Origin: Yarrowia lipolytica
Lineage: Eukaryota; Ascomycota; Dipodascomycetes; Dipodascales
Direction of reading: 5' to 3'
Assembly (NCBI RefSeq): GCF_001761485.1
Contig: NC_090775.1
Location: 496,001 to 560,000, forward strand
Length of the DNA stretch: 64,000 bases
Shown: one piece after another, positions 1-11,988 of the stretch
Layout of the letters: each line of letters begins with the position of its first letter
How positions within the stretch are numbered: position 1 is the stretch's first letter
Program-made: the position numbers and the translations under genes
Notes under the pieces: generated by a model
Databases searched by the model: none
What the model was told of the DNA's origin: nothing
Seen by the model: the letters and a program-made list of their open reading frames with translations, nothing else

Positions 1-780
1 AACACAAATACATTGTAGACACACCATTGACATGAGCGAAACTAGAGCGAGCCCAATTTTATCCATACTGAAGGTTCTAACTGCACTTTAGTTGAACAAA
101 AATTGGTGCTGGGGGTTCTAATTCAATCTTCCAAAAGCCTCAGAGATATCAAACCGATACCAATCGATAGAAAATAGCTGTTTTCTAGACTAAGATGGAG
201 GAATATCATCTTTTACCATTCAAATTTCCGAAGTTGGACCACATTTGTACAATCACCGGACCAAACTTTGTTGGAATTCTAGTTGGAATTATTACAGGGT
301 TAGTTAAGAGTTAAGTAAGTGTATTTATATAATTACCCAATGCATTTACTTATTATTAGTGTGTCTATGTAACTTGTACTTGTATAATGATGAGTGACTT
401 TTGTCACGATAACCTGAGGCGGCGATAGTTATGTATGAAACGAAACGGCACCGAAGATCGGTACTCCGACCGAACAGTGGCATTCTCTAGCCACATACCA
501 GCACCATATCCATATTTCCACCTTGTCGAACAAATCAGGGACAGTAGCTGTGACAAGGCTGCCAGTATCTCCAGTCAAAAGCAGACATGAGTCGTGCAAT
601 CGACTAGGGATGGTAATGATTGTAGACATGCTGGATGGTATTGAAGCCAGCGAGTCGTGAAAAGCCGGCGTATCATCTGGAGCTGGCGATCGACTTTTTG
701 TCAGTCTACTAATCGAAGATTAGCGAGCAAGCAAGCTAATCGTTTCAGATCCTTCGGTAATTCACAGTTCGATCTCGATC
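1..780. other. Intergenic left flank, no gene seen
   Basis: No ATG-started frame of convincing length or composition was found on either strand. The stretch is AT-rich on the left. It contains a small perfect hairpin near 708-722, with arms CTAATC and GATTAG around GAA. The neighbouring gene ends at 939, so this is sequence beyond its 3' end. Confidence 0.5.
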
Positions 781-900
781 AACTCGGACCGTAATGCTCA
801 ACTCGGACCGTAATGCTCAACACGGACCGCAATGCTCAACTCGGACCGTAATGCTCAACTCGGACCGTAATGCTCAACTCGGACCGTAATGCTCAACTCG
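781..900. repeat. 19-bp minisatellite, about six copies
   Basis: Six consecutive copies of the unit AACTCGGACCGTAATGCTC run from 781 to 894, followed by a partial copy to 900. Copy 3 differs at two positions; the others are identical. The array ends 38 bases beyond the stop codon of the minus-strand gene at 939-2060, so it probably lies in that gene's 3' untranslated or terminator region. It is followed at 902-933 by four copies of an octamer (TTCACTCG or TTCGCTCG). Confidence 0.95.
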
Positions 901-938
901 CTTCACTCGTTCACTCGTTCGCTCGTTCGCTCGAGTAA

Positions 939-2060
939 TCAATCGGCCACCAACCCAACCCCAACTCCCTCCCTCAAAACTCCCTCCTCATCCGGCCTTC
1001 CTCTAACCAACCCCTCCTCCTCACCCGGTCTCAGAAACTTTTGTCGCAATCTGCCCTCCATAAAAGACTCATACTCTCCGCTCGAGTCCCTCTCGCTACA
1101 GCAAATCTCCAACGGCCAATCGAGATGAGGTCGAAAGTTGGCAGGCACCTGCTCACAGATATCCACAATGTCCATTTCCACCCGCTTCAACTTGTCAAAC
1201 AAAGGCAAGCCAAAGTACATGATAGCAAGATAGTAACAGTAGAGCAACAGAGCGTATGGGTTTCGCTTTCTGCACAATCTCATGAGCTCCGGAGCCTTGA
1301 GGGCCCAAGTTGCCATATTGTCAAAGGAACCGTCCTCCACCACGGCAATATACGTTTTGCTAAATCGTAGCAGCTCGTATCCAATCACGGCCTTGCTCTC
1401 CGAGTCGGCAAAGTGCCAGATTTTCCACATGTCTTCCTCGCGCGGCAAGAAAAACGTCTGTTCGCGATCCCAGCAAATAGGCAGGGTGTATACTCCGTCC
1501 ATGCTTTCTGCGAGGTCGGTGACGCTTTTGCCGATGCTGACGAGGTCCGCCGACGCCGTTTCGCCCGACTCCTCTTGTTCAAAGCTCAAGATGGGCACCA
1601 CGTTGGGCAGGGAGGCGGCGTGGATGTAGATGGTGATCGAACAGACGACGACCGCGTCCATGAGCTCGTCAGTGCAAGCGGCGTACATGCGTGCGACCTG
1701 CTCCAGAGTCTCGGAAAACCAGCTCATGTTCTGCATCAGCTCCTCCTCGCTCTCCGACGCTAGTTGCGGCTTCTGCTGGATGCTCTGATTCACCTTTTGG
1801 ATCAGCCACACTAGCCGCTCCAGCGCCACGTAGCTCGTGGCCATTCCACGATGTTGTTTGAGCTCCGGATGCTCTTTCAGATCCGCCGTCATGTGGTCCA
1901 GGTGTTCTTTGAGCACTTCTCGGCCCACCTCGATCAGCGAGATGGTGATGAAAAACGCCGTTGGTCGTTTCGTCTGTGCCAAAATACTCTGCAGAGTCAG
2001 CGACTGCAGCCGCGACGGACGCTGTGTCACCCGAAGCCGATCGAGATCGGGATATTCCAT
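939..2060 (-). CDS. Fungal regulator-like protein, C-terminal domain of the Upc2/zinc-cluster type without a zinc cluster
   Basis: This is a 373-residue frame. I start it at the first real ATG (2060, MEYPDLDRL); the frame stays open upstream but has no earlier ATG. The body is an all-helical sequence. Its C-terminal third, with a Leu/Tyr-rich helix (PYALLLYCYYLAIMYFGLPL) followed by an amphipathic helix and DWPLE, resembles the end of Upc2-type sterol and other Zn2Cys6 regulators. There those segments form the ligand-sensing, regulatory half. No CX2CX6C zinc cluster or basic DNA-binding region is present in the frame. I looked upstream for a spliced exon that would supply one and found no donor-acceptor pair. 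It may therefore be a regulator that lost its DNA-binding half, a dominant-negative-type paralogue, or a gene whose first exon I missed. The family assignment is by pattern recognition only. Confidence 0.6.
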   Translation of the reverse strand: MEYPDLDRLRVTQRPSRLQSLTLQSILAQTKRPTAFFITISLIEVGREVLKEHLDHMTADLKEHPELKQHRGMATSYVALERLVWLIQKVNQSIQQKPQLASESEEELMQNMSWFSETLEQVARMYAACTDELMDAVVVCSITIYIHAASLPNVVPILSFEQEESGETASADLVSIGKSVTDLAESMDGVYTLPICWDREQTFFLPREEDMWKIWHFADSESKAVIGYELLRFSKTYIAVVEDGSFDNMATWALKAPELMRLCRKRNPYALLLYCYYLAIMYFGLPLFDKLKRVEMDIVDICEQVPANFRPHLDWPLEICCSERDSSGEYESFMEGRLRQKFLRPGEEEGLVRGRPDEEGVLREGVGVGLVAD

Positions 2061-2156
2061 CGTCGAGGTTCGTTGCTGGTGGTGCAAGGTCGTGGTAGAG
2101 CACCTCCAAATGTAACTTTGGCGACGCCAAGAAAGTTTAAATGGAAATAGTGAAAA

Positions 2157-2260
2157 ATAAAGAAATGAAAAGAAAAGAAAATTGAAAAGAGAAGAAAATT
2201 GAAAAGAAAAGAAAATTGAAAAGAAAAGAAAATTGAAAAGAAAAGAAAATGGAAAATGCG
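2157..2260. repeat. A-rich tandem repeat, unit about 17 bp
   Basis: Four to five copies of a unit close to AAAAGAAAAGAAAATTG run head to tail. The repeat lies just upstream of the minus-strand gene that starts at 2060 and reads as a T/C-rich tract in that gene's direction. Confidence 0.9.
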
Positions 2261-2640
2261 GGAAAATAAATACGGAAAAGTAAATACGTCAAAAAGAAAA
2301 GAAAGAGGACAAAAAACAACAACAATTAAGTGCCGCCACAGTACGACAGTACAACTGGGCTACTCGATAGTCGATCTGACTGCAGCTGGAAACTGGTTCG
2401 CATTACTTTCACATTTAATGATACTGTCACAAATATTTATCACCATTATGTAGGACCATCACCGACTGTTTTGCCCCCAGAATCCCCTTTTCGGAGACCT
2501 TGGACAAAAAGAAATACACAGAAATGATCCTACGAATGAGTCAAATATTCGGATCCAAATAAACTAATCCGCCGTCGCTTGAAAACCCGATTTTGGTCTT
2601 TTTCTTGGCCTTTTACATTTCTTTTTTCCCGTTCCCCATT

Positions 2641-2795
2641 TTCTCCTTTCTCCTTTCTCCTTTCTCTTTTCTCTTTTCTCCTTTCTCTTTTCTCCTTTCT
2701 CCTTTCTCCTTTCTCCTTTCAGCTTTCTCCATTCTCCATTCTCATTCTCCATTCTCCATTCTCATTCTCTATTCTCCATTCTCCGCCCCCCTCCC
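2641..2795. repeat. Polypyrimidine tract, TTTCTCC-type heptamers
   Basis: The plus strand is almost purely pyrimidine, made of repeated TTTCTCC, TTTCTCT and CATTCTC units. Long open frames across it on both strands are repeat artefacts. Confidence 0.9.
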
Positions 2796-4096
2796 CTTTT
2801 TCCTTGCCCCTTTTTCTTCTAATCTCCTTCAGCTTAGACCGAAACTAGTCGATAATATCGCGTAAACCCATCCCACCTGCGTTAGACCAGAGAGGAGGGG
2901 AACGAGAAGGAACGAAGAAGAGACAGATTATGTAAGCGAAACCGCCGACGATAGACAAAGTTTCTTCCCCCTCACCTTTACCCCGGTCACGTGACTGCCC
3001 ATGGCTCCGGCCAGTCTGTTTTTTGGAGAGTCTAGGCTTTCCTCCTTATCACCACCATACGGAGGATTTAAAAGGGGACATGAATCAAGCAGAATTAAAG
3101 TCTTGGTGATAAATAATACACTACAAAAAAGAATATAAAGGCGAATTTTAGAGAACGAGGAATGACAAAGCCGGTTTGAAGGATAAAAGACAAGAGATGG
3201 AGTGTTGATTGTATGAAACAAGTTGGGGAAAGTCACGTGAGAATTCGACTGGAAGTTATCGCGTTTATTCAGACAAGTCTGTGGTGACTTAGATGGAGGT
3301 TGTTGTATGGATAAGGGTGAATTGGTGCAATTGAGAGATACCTTTGAGAGGAGATATCGAATGGATTGTATTGGAAGAATTGTTTGGCATCAGGTGATAC
3401 TCAGATTACCGAATATGTGGTTCAATTCGAGCCGTTGTTGTCGTTTTTAGGGGGACTCTCTGTTTCACTGTACATAGTGTGTGTTGAACATGATTTTTTC
3501 TGAAAATTTGGGGGTTGTTCGGATTGTAGAGTTCAAGTAAAGAATTTTATTGAAGTTGGATTATTTTTGGCATCAATTCATAATGTCCTAATGGCTTGTA
3601 TCTTCAGAGCGTTGGTGGTGGAATTGTGAAAACTGCGCATGCGAGCCTTCAGAATGGAACACATTGGATATTTCGTGATCTAATTAACATGTTCGGTTCC
3701 AGAGTTGATAATTATGATAAAAACAATCAGGGTTTTCCAATAATCAAGTCCAGTTGTAATTCTGTTGTGAATTGGGCAATATAGGATGATTTTATTCTTC
3801 ACTTCTCAGACGTTTAGTCCTCGTCTGGAAAGCCACAAAAGATATGAAATGTCGGTAAAAAAGTACATCTATCTACTAGAATTTTTGTAAAGTACAGAGA
3901 ATATACAAGTCTCCATATTAATTGATATTATTAAAAAATCTTTCCTATTTCTGGAGCATCCTTCCGAGTTGTAAACTGTACGTTTAGATTCGCTTTAGTC
4001 TTGGTTCTCGAGATACTGAGTGAAGAACTGACATAATATATACATCAATCGATTCAGGATCGAATGGGGTGTGCGAATTGTGTAGTTGGTTCCATT

Positions 4097-4161
4097 ATTT
4101 GTTCATTTATTTGTTCATTTATTTGTTCATTTATTTGTTCATTTATTTGTTCATTTATTTG
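4097..4161. repeat. 12-bp tandem repeat, about five copies
   Basis: The unit TTCATTTATTTG is repeated about five times without variation and then runs into a T tract. It lies about 430 bases beyond the stop codon of the PAS kinase gene. Confidence 0.95.
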
Positions 4162-4595
4162 ACTTTTTTTTTTTTTTTGACGAGAAAAAGTTCCAAATTT
4201 TTGGTGACGAGATCAAAAATAGTATGGTAATGGGAGTCGCAATTGTCTTCTGATTTTGGCGGTATAAAGCGGGCTATAAGACACAACATTGGTATTGTTT
4301 GGTATTTTTTCGAGTTGAAAAAAAAGTTGAAAAAAAGTTGAAAAAAAAACAAAAAACAATCCACTTTATCCCCACTCCCGCACCACCTACAAGTCTACAA
4401 CCTGATCATATAAATAATGCATTTTCGCTAGTGTCTATTCTACATCTAGTAGAGGCAACAGAAAGACGGACAGAAACAGACAGTTCCGAGTCACGTGGTT
4501 GATTTCCGTCAACATGAACCATCTCTGGTCACACGGTTGTGGCCGTCGACATGCCACCTTCGAGATGCGGATATCTCCGTTCAGTTCTCCTCCCA

Positions 4596-7500
4596 TCACT
4601 CCCGCAACCACGGATGATCGCGAATCTGTTCAACGGTGGGCCGCTTGTTCACGTCTCTGTTGAGAATCATCCGTATCAAGTCCAAACAATCATCGGACAT
4701 GACAAACGGCACCCGCAACTCGCCCTCCAGAATCTCATCCACGTTATAAAAGGGATTCTCCTTGTACACAATGGTGTACAACAAAATGCCCAGAGCCCAC
4801 ACATCCTGAGGCCGCCCCAGATAGGGGTTGCCACTGAGCACCTCGGGGGCGGCGTAATCAATAGTGCCCACAAACACGTCAAAGGGGCCGTTCTTGACAT
4901 ATGCCGCCGAGCCAAAGTCGATCAACTTGAGAAGCCCCTTGCCGTCGAGAATGATATTCTCGTCCTTAATGTCCCGGTGCACGATTCCAAGCCCGTGTAG
5001 ATGCGCCACGGCAGACACAATCTGGCGGAAAATAGATTTGCACTCAGCCTCGGGCATCTGCGGGTTCAGTTCAATCAAGTCAAACAAATCGATGCCGGGA
5101 TTGCCATGCGCCTCCATCTCTATATGGTAACACTCATCATCCTCCAGAAAGTCGACCATGCCCACAATGTTGGGATGCGGAGTCTGGTTGAGAGCAGCCA
5201 GAATCTTGATTTCAGATGACACGGTGCCAAGCTTTCGATCCCGCACCCACGTGTCCACCAAAATGCGGTCCTTGACCACAGACTTGACCACAATCAGACA
5301 GGCGGGATCATCGGGGTACCGCGCCAGCACCACCCGCCCATAAGCGCCTTCACCCATTTTTTTCACAACCCGAAAGTCCGCAAACTTGCGATCCCGCTTG
5401 TGGGCTCCAATCTCGGTGACTCCTCGAAGCTCGGAGATTTCCGCCGCAGCCAGAGTCGACGACGAGCCATCGGCCTCGGAAACAGAGCCGTCAGCCTCTA
5501 GAGACCGCGTTGAAGCCAAGGACTTTTGCGACTCGTTCTTCAGACCATACACCGACTTTTCCCGAAGCTCGCTGACAGACGTGTCAGTGTCGCCCAACGA
5601 GCTTTCTCGAGAATGGGCCATGCTGGAGCTTCCGCCGCTGGAGTCGCTTCCCGAATCCTCCCCCTCGGTTCGCTTGCGCTCGTTCAATAGCGGCAACTGA
5701 GACGGAATGGAAAAAATCTCATGGGCCTCTTGAATGTGGCGCGAAAACGAAATCCACAGAGAAAACTGGCTCGTGGACGCGACGCGGAGCTGACAATCAA
5801 TTTTGAGCGTGGCACCGTTCAAATGCCGACCATCAATTCCAATCGATGAAAAAAATGTCATGCGTTTATCGTCGCCAGAAGATGCCATTCGTCGGAAAAA
5901 ATGCTCCGGATAAACCATGCCCAGGCCCAACGAGTTGTTGCTGCGCTTGATCTCGTCAATGTACTCGCTCATATGCGGCAACAGGACGGAAATGTGTTGT
6001 CCAATCAGAGACCGCGACTTGCTGCTATGACCAAACAGATACTGCACAAAAAAGGCGTTGTAATCGGTGATGTCAAGAGTCGACGAGTCCACCATCACCA
6101 TGCCCGACATGTGCGGCAGAGAGGTGATGTGAAATGTGTTCTTTTCCTTGCGCACAATGCACGGGTAGTCGTACGGTCCGGCTTTGGTGGTGTATGAGTA
6201 GGTGATGTTGGAAAGGAAGGGGTGGGCGGCGGCAGATTCGCTGGAATCACCAGAACCGACAGGACCGACAGAACCGACAGAACCAACAGAACCGTTGAAA
6301 CTACCACCGTCCTCATTTCCATCACCAACACTCCGAATCAACATCTTTCGCTTGATATCGCCGTAGGAGGCCCAATCATGCTGGCCAAACAGAATGTTAC
6401 GATCTCCACCAATGGTCTCCACCACCTCAGGGTCACGCTTCTTCATGACCACCTCCACATGATCGCCAGCAACCTCCTCGGCCACCCAGATGAGCGCGCC
6501 CTGCGACTTTTTCACCCAGATTGACGCCAACGACTCTTGACGGTTGCCCTTGACCACAGGAATGACCATGCCACAAATGGCCACCGAGCTGGGCTTGGTC
6601 AGTGCCGCAGCCAACTCCGCGGTCAACTCGTCCCGCATGTCGTCACGAGCCATGTTCAGAATCGACGTGTTCCGCAGCTCAGCACGTGACACGCCAAACA
6701 CCAGACAAGCCACGTCGTTGACGGCCCGGATCTCATACGGAGCCTTGTCGGCTGTCGTCACCACAACCTGCGACGCCGAATACCGCGCCATGGTCCCGGT
6801 CAACAAGCCGAGACCAGTGGTTGACTTGGAAGAGGCCAAGTTGGGCGTGGTCACCGGAGGCTGCAACTCCACGTTGCTGGGTAGCCAGGAGCCCGCAGAA
6901 CTCACGCCGCCACTGCCACTGCCCATGTGACCCGCCGAGCCGCCGCCCATCTGTTCCGGGGCACTCGACACGTCCAACATGGTGGCACTTCTGGTGATGG
7001 GCTGAAGAGCCTTGTCTTGGAAAGGTTCGGCCAAAAAGTCCAGCAGCTTAGCCTGCAGAGAAAGCGACGAAGTGTTGGTCAGCGTCCGGGTCCGCTTAAT
7101 GGAGGGAGACGACGACGCCGGAGACGAGCCCGAGGAGCCACTCAGGACCTCTTTGGAGAGCGGCGAAGAAACCGACCGAGGAGTGTGATGGGTCAGCTGC
7201 TCCAGGAGCTTGGGCGCGAGATTCTGCTGACTCATGCGCTTGGGCGTGAACGACAAACCCTCTTCGTCGTCCTCGGACTCGGACCACGACGTTGTTCGTG
7301 GCTTGAGTGCACTGGCTTTGATCGGAGATCCGAGCAGAGTCGAGTCGGCGTCGCGCGATTCGCCAGAAGGTTCCCCGGGCTCACGCGACCCATCACCTTG
7401 CGACTCAGAATCTTGCGACTCCGCCGAAACTTCCACCGCAGACGCCACTGGTTTGAGCGCACGCGACTGCATGCCGTCGGCCGGCGCGTCGTCCAATTCA

Positions 7501-8897
7501 CGTGACAATTCACGTGACGTATCTAGAGGGCGTACGCCCTGGCTCAGCGATCTGCGCGTATCTCCATGTCGGTTTTCCAGCAACGAAAGCAGTCCTCTCA
7601 GACCCTGGTCGTCGCCACCAGTCTGCCGTTTGGGCAAGGTGCTGAAAAAGTCCGTCATGCTGGCGGTCGACAGATTGCGCTGGATGGACGAAAACGGAAT
7701 GCCCATGGCGTGTGTGTAGGGCTCAACTTCATGCTGATGGGAGACAAAAAAGTCGGTCAGGGCTGACGACGTTTCTGAAATCTCCGTCGAGTGTTCTCGG
7801 AGGAACTGGATGGCTCGCTTGATGAGAGCCATGCGGGAAGAGAGCCCGGAATGGGACACGTAAGCGTAGGAGAAGGATTGCAGGGATTCTGCCGCAGAGG
7901 AGGAGTTGGAGGAGAGCATGTTGGAGGGGAGCTCGATTCTGTGTTAGTTGGTAAAGAGAAAAGAAGCTAGATGCGAGAGCGAGGTTGGTGATATCAGCAG
8001 TAGGTAGCGACAGGGCAGTAGTGGTGTCAACGACAGGGCAGTGTAATGACGACAGGGCAGTGTAGTGACTGCAGCAGAAACGGATAGACAGTGCACGACC
8101 ACAAAGCCGTGGACGGCTCCCACAAGTCTGAGACAGTACACCGAAGCGGGCAATATTGAACGACATTTTTCCGAACTAGAGTAAGTTGAATGTCGGAACA
8201 ATCTGAACTTTCTGAACGTGCCCTTAAGGGTGTCTCCACTGTCTCTTCTGTCTCGAAGGCTGAGTCGTGGCTGTGCGACGTCGCAGGGCTCGACGATACG
8301 CCGTGAACCCAGTACAGAACATGTCGCTGACCGACGGTGTCGCTGTAGGGGGAGGGGGCTTTCGGGCCGGCTGACCCGACCCGACCAGCTCAACGGAACA
8401 ACCACAGCACAGAGTTGATGTAGAAGTATCAACAAACGCCAGAACAGAGCAGATTGTCAACACAAGCCAGCTTCGGCGACTCATCGTCATACGCCATCAG
8501 GCTGTTGGCGACTGGCAGCGACGGTTGGCGACCGTTAGCCAAACGTGCCCATGTTGTCACGAGGCCACACCTTGCCCACGACATGCCCACGACATTACCC
8601 ACGACATTACCCACGTCATCACGACACCACCCACGTCATGCCCACGACACCAGCGGCGATGTAACCATACCACCACTGTCATGTCCATGACACCACCCGC
8701 GTTGTAACCACACCATCACCGTCATGCCCTCACCTTTGGCTCAGACACCTGGGGCAGCTCTCGGACCACCCAAGACTCCTTATAACTCACCTACAAGGCT
8801 TCTCCTCACACTTGACCCTTACAATCTCATCCAGACACTCGTCTCCACACACCTGTGGCATTGTAGCGCCGGCTTCATTGTGGTCGGTGGGGGCCAT
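4596..8897 (-). CDS. PSK1: PAS-domain serine/threonine kinase (PAS kinase), two exons
   Basis: Exon 1 is 8791-8897 (35 codons plus two bases, starting MAPTDHNEAG), the intron is 7939-8790 and exon 2 is 4596-7938, giving 1149 residues. The donor is GTGAGT after AG, the acceptor is CTAACACAG, and the frame is kept across the junction (CR|IELPSN), which supports this start over the internal ATG at 7919. Two PAS-like regions lie near residues 423-530 and 645-770. The kinase domain fills 888-1149, with Gly loop GEGAYG (898-903), Lys 921, HRDIKDEN (catalytic Asp 1025) and DFG (Asp 1043). A long Ser-rich linker precedes the first PAS region. PAS kinases (Psk1/Psk2 in baker's yeast) link nutrient state to sugar partitioning and translation, phosphorylating UDP-glucose pyrophosphorylase among others. 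All key catalytic residues are present. Orthology to PSK1 versus PSK2 cannot be told here. Confidence 0.93.
7939..8790 (-). other. Intron 1 of the PAS kinase gene (852 bp)
   Basis: The donor GTGAGT starts at 8790 and the acceptor CTAACACAG ends at 7939, read on the minus strand. The phase (two bases of the codon before, one after) rebuilds an Arg codon. Within it, 8575-8653 is a loose repeat of CCCACGACATTA-like units. Short frames inside the intron are not supported as genes. Confidence 0.8.
8575..8653. repeat. Imperfect 12-bp repeat inside the PAS kinase intron
   Basis: Variants of CCCACGACATTA and CCCACGTCATG recur about six times. The copies are diverged and irregularly spaced. Confidence 0.7.
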
Positions 8898-11338
8898 ACG
8901 TGTATGTTTGTGTAACAAGGAGTCGGTTTTGTGTAACGAAAAGGGGATCAGGTTTGCTGTGTCCTTTTTCTTGTCCTTTTTTCGTTGTTTTTGTGTCGTT
9001 TTTGTGTCGTTGTTTTTCCACGAGATTTTTCCGTCACAATTTAGGTGGTTGAGATGTCAACTTGTATGCACCCAAACTTTTTACACCACCGCTCAAACTT
9101 ATCGAACTTAGTGTATGGTGCGACTAGGATATGGAGAGAAATGTATGGCCGGGTTTTTTTGTAAGCGGGCCGAGGGGTGTGATGAGTCAGCAAAAACGCT
9201 CTATAGTGCCACGTGACTCTGACTAAGCCACAGCTCCTCCCCCTCGGCTCGTCTGACTCATCGGCTCGTCTCGTGTTCTGTCGACCCACCCACCCAGACA
9301 CATGATAGACGCGCATAATGGGGCGGGAGAAACGAACAAAGAACACGAGAGGGGATGGTAACTAAGCAGGAGGAGGAGCAGACTAGCCGCGGGTGGGGAG
9401 TATGCTTAACAAGACGTTTGGATTTGGTGATCAGTCGGCGGTTCTGACATATCATTTTCTCCCCTCCTCTTCTCTCCCTTCTCCTCAAATTTACGACAAC
9501 TAATTTAGTTGAAGGTTTAGTCAGAGTTTTCTGTAAGCATTGCTCGAGAGTTTAAATGAAATAAAATAGATGAAATAAATTAGGATTAAAAAATAAAAAA
9601 GGAAAATAAAGAAATGGGTAAAAATGAATAAATAAACGAAAAATGTTGTAGGTTTTTTTAGAGTGAAAAAAACAGTGATGAGCTCTTTCACGTGATAATA
9701 AAAAATCTAATGACTTGCCGGATGAATTCCATTCAAATAAGCCCACAAAAGATAGGCACTAACATCACCCTGTTGGTCGGTATTACAGTAGGTGTTTTTT
9801 ATTATTATTATTTTTCTATTCTTTAAATACCGAATTTTGGTGGAAGCAAGCCAAAAATATTATCCGACCGGCATATCGGATGAGCACGTGATCTCAGTAA
9901 TAATTGATTATTTTCTGGTAATTGTATACAATCAATTTCTTCCAGAACAACCCTGCATTGAGGTAAATAAGATAATTGGAACAACTAATAAAAAAAAATC
10001 ATGATAAAATCATAATAAAAAAATTACAATTTAGTGAACGCGAAAATGGTGCGAAAATGGCTCGAGAATAGACAGAATCTCGAAGAGACAAACCACAGGA
10101 CTATTTTCTGGCTTCTCAGGCAGTTTTTTTGATACAAAATATTTTCTAAGTTTTTCTTGGATTTTTCTTGGGGGGCTGAATGATCCATTTTCCGAATCAA
10201 AAGATGGAAAGGAATTCAAGATATTTAGTCGATTTTTAGTCGGATGTAACATTCCCCATTTCTAGCTACATTCTGTATCTCATTGGCATATACATCATCT
10301 TCCGCGCGGATTTTATAGACTAGTTTAGGGTGGGGGCTGAACAAGTATACATACTGTATAGATCAAAGGACAAGCTCAACCTCGAACCCAATGAACTCTG
10401 CTCACGTCACACACGCACGTGCGCAGAAGTTAACTACAGGTTCCGTTACATAATCAGCATTAAATAATTCGTATCACCTAAGCAATCGGGTGATTACTAA
10501 AAAGCAATTATAGAGGGGTATGGAGCAACGGGTGATTAGTGGGACCACACAGCAATACGGTCAAGGTCATCTGATGGTCCGCAAATGCCTCGTCACGTGA
10601 CCAGACTTTACGTGAGTGGGTGGGGGATCTTAGTCATACTTACGTTAGGTATGAGACAAGTGGTACGGCTTAACTCGCTCAATTTTTGTCAGATTTTGGT
10701 GATTTCAACGGAAATCGACTTTTTCAGACAAAACTTGACCATATATCGTTATAGCACCTAGTCCTAATCTCTTCCTCAAACCCCAGAGAATTACTGTCTG
10801 TCCTAGAGTTTCATAGGTGATCTACAGATTTCGATCGAACTTGTCCATTTTTTGTCGGATTTCAGAATTCTTGACAGAAATCAACTCTCCGTCGTCACAT
10901 GACCTATTTCCATCTACCCTCTTCTCTCAATCGTCCCTCCAACACATTCAAAATCGCGTTACAAATTTTTACTATAAAATTCTCGGTGAAATCCGTAAAA
11001 AACCCGGCTCGGTCTATTCGCCTCGGAAAACATACAAAGCAGAATAAAAACCAGTTTTAAACCACATTACAACCATAACTGAACACTTCCCATATAACAA
11101 GATTAGTAATATATCCTCCCTATCAAAATATACACTAAAATTTCTACAAATCACTCCTAAAACGGTCCCTCTAAAGACTCTAACAAATTGAAACCAACTG
11201 TAACACTCCCAAAACGAACTCTCTCAAAAATAATTACCAAAACAAACCTTATTGAATTTACTCTATTTTGCCTAATTTGTTTTTCCTACAAAAAAAAATC
11301 GTCGAGCTTAACTATGAATAAAACCATCCTCCAACCAG
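8898..11338. other. Intergenic, AT-rich, no gene seen
   Basis: This is the divergent space between the PAS kinase and the COX5 promoter. It is AT-rich, with several CACGTG sites (for example near 9211, 9884 and 10593). Short frames present are unconvincing: low-complexity, or lacking an ATG. The part nearest 8898 should hold the PAS kinase promoter, but I see no clear TATA box. Confidence 0.5.
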
Positions 11339-11785
11339 CCAATAAAGCGGGGGTATGTCAGCAGAGAAATATCCCCGTGGTCGTTGCAACCAATCACGTC
11401 CATTAAATATACCCTAACCCATTGCCTTTCAACCCGGGTTGGCCTAACCCTGCACCGCCACATGCGCCATGCGCCACATGCTGGCAGCGGCCCAAGTCAC
11501 GTGTTTTTCAGGCCATCCATGCTGAAAAAACGATTGGCTCGGGTCGAAAGATGGCCTGGAGAAACCGGCTGACTCAGAACCGTGCCGAAAGCGATGGAGA
11601 GGTCCGGCGGGTTCGGGCACGTGACTCTCGCACACGCGTCTGACTAAGCCCCGGCGCCGCTCCGCCGTGCCGCTTACTAAAATGCCAGCCTCCCACCAAT
11701 CCACCGCCCCTAATCCCAAGTCCACTGCCCAACGCTCGACAGCAATTGGTGCATGGTCGGGACCATTCTGCTGCAAGGCGATTGG
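11339..11785 (+). promoter_or_regulatory. CCAAT-box cluster upstream of COX5
   Basis: Six CCAAT pentamers occur in about 450 bases. Three are on the plus strand (11339, 11390, 11696) and three read ATTGG (11533, 11745, 11781). CCAAT is the binding site of the HAP2/3/4/5 complex, which activates respiratory genes in yeasts. The cluster ends about 200 bases before the predicted 5'-UTR donor of COX5. That HAP controls this gene is inference from the motif and the gene type. Confidence 0.55.
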
Positions 11786-11988
11786 CTGGATTTGCGTCAG
11801 TGGAATTCTGACACCACCTTTTTGAGGAACCTTGTTTCGGGGTTAGGGCATAGAGCCCCAGTAGCGTAACCAACCCTAGTCCACTTACTGCATCGGCCGA
11901 CGTCTCTCGCTCTTTTCAAAAACAGCTCTCCCAGCTTTTACACTTTCCCACACGTCTTATACACAGAACAAGTTGTGCCAACAGTTTG

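Larger units (their letters stand above)
2061..4595. other. Intergenic, low-complexity and gene-poor
   Basis: This holds no supported gene. On the minus strand the sequence directly upstream of the 2060 start is a pyrimidine-rich tract, as often seen in yeast promoters. Simple repeats occupy 2157-2260, 2641-2795 and 4097-4161, and an A-rich tract lies near 4315-4355. The sequence near 3057-3080 contains a TATA-like TTTAAAAGG on the plus strand without a recognisable gene after it. Confidence 0.5.

Noticed and set aside
2877-2885. CTAACGCAG acceptor-like site on the minus strand upstream of the 939-2060 gene
   Set aside because: No donor was found above it, the sequence after it quickly hits a stop in the ATG frame, and it does not connect to the gene at 2060.
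8224-8490. 88-codon minus-strand frame with a signal-peptide-like start
   Set aside because: It lies wholly inside the predicted PAS kinase intron on the same strand and becomes an Arg-rich shadow after the hydrophobic start.
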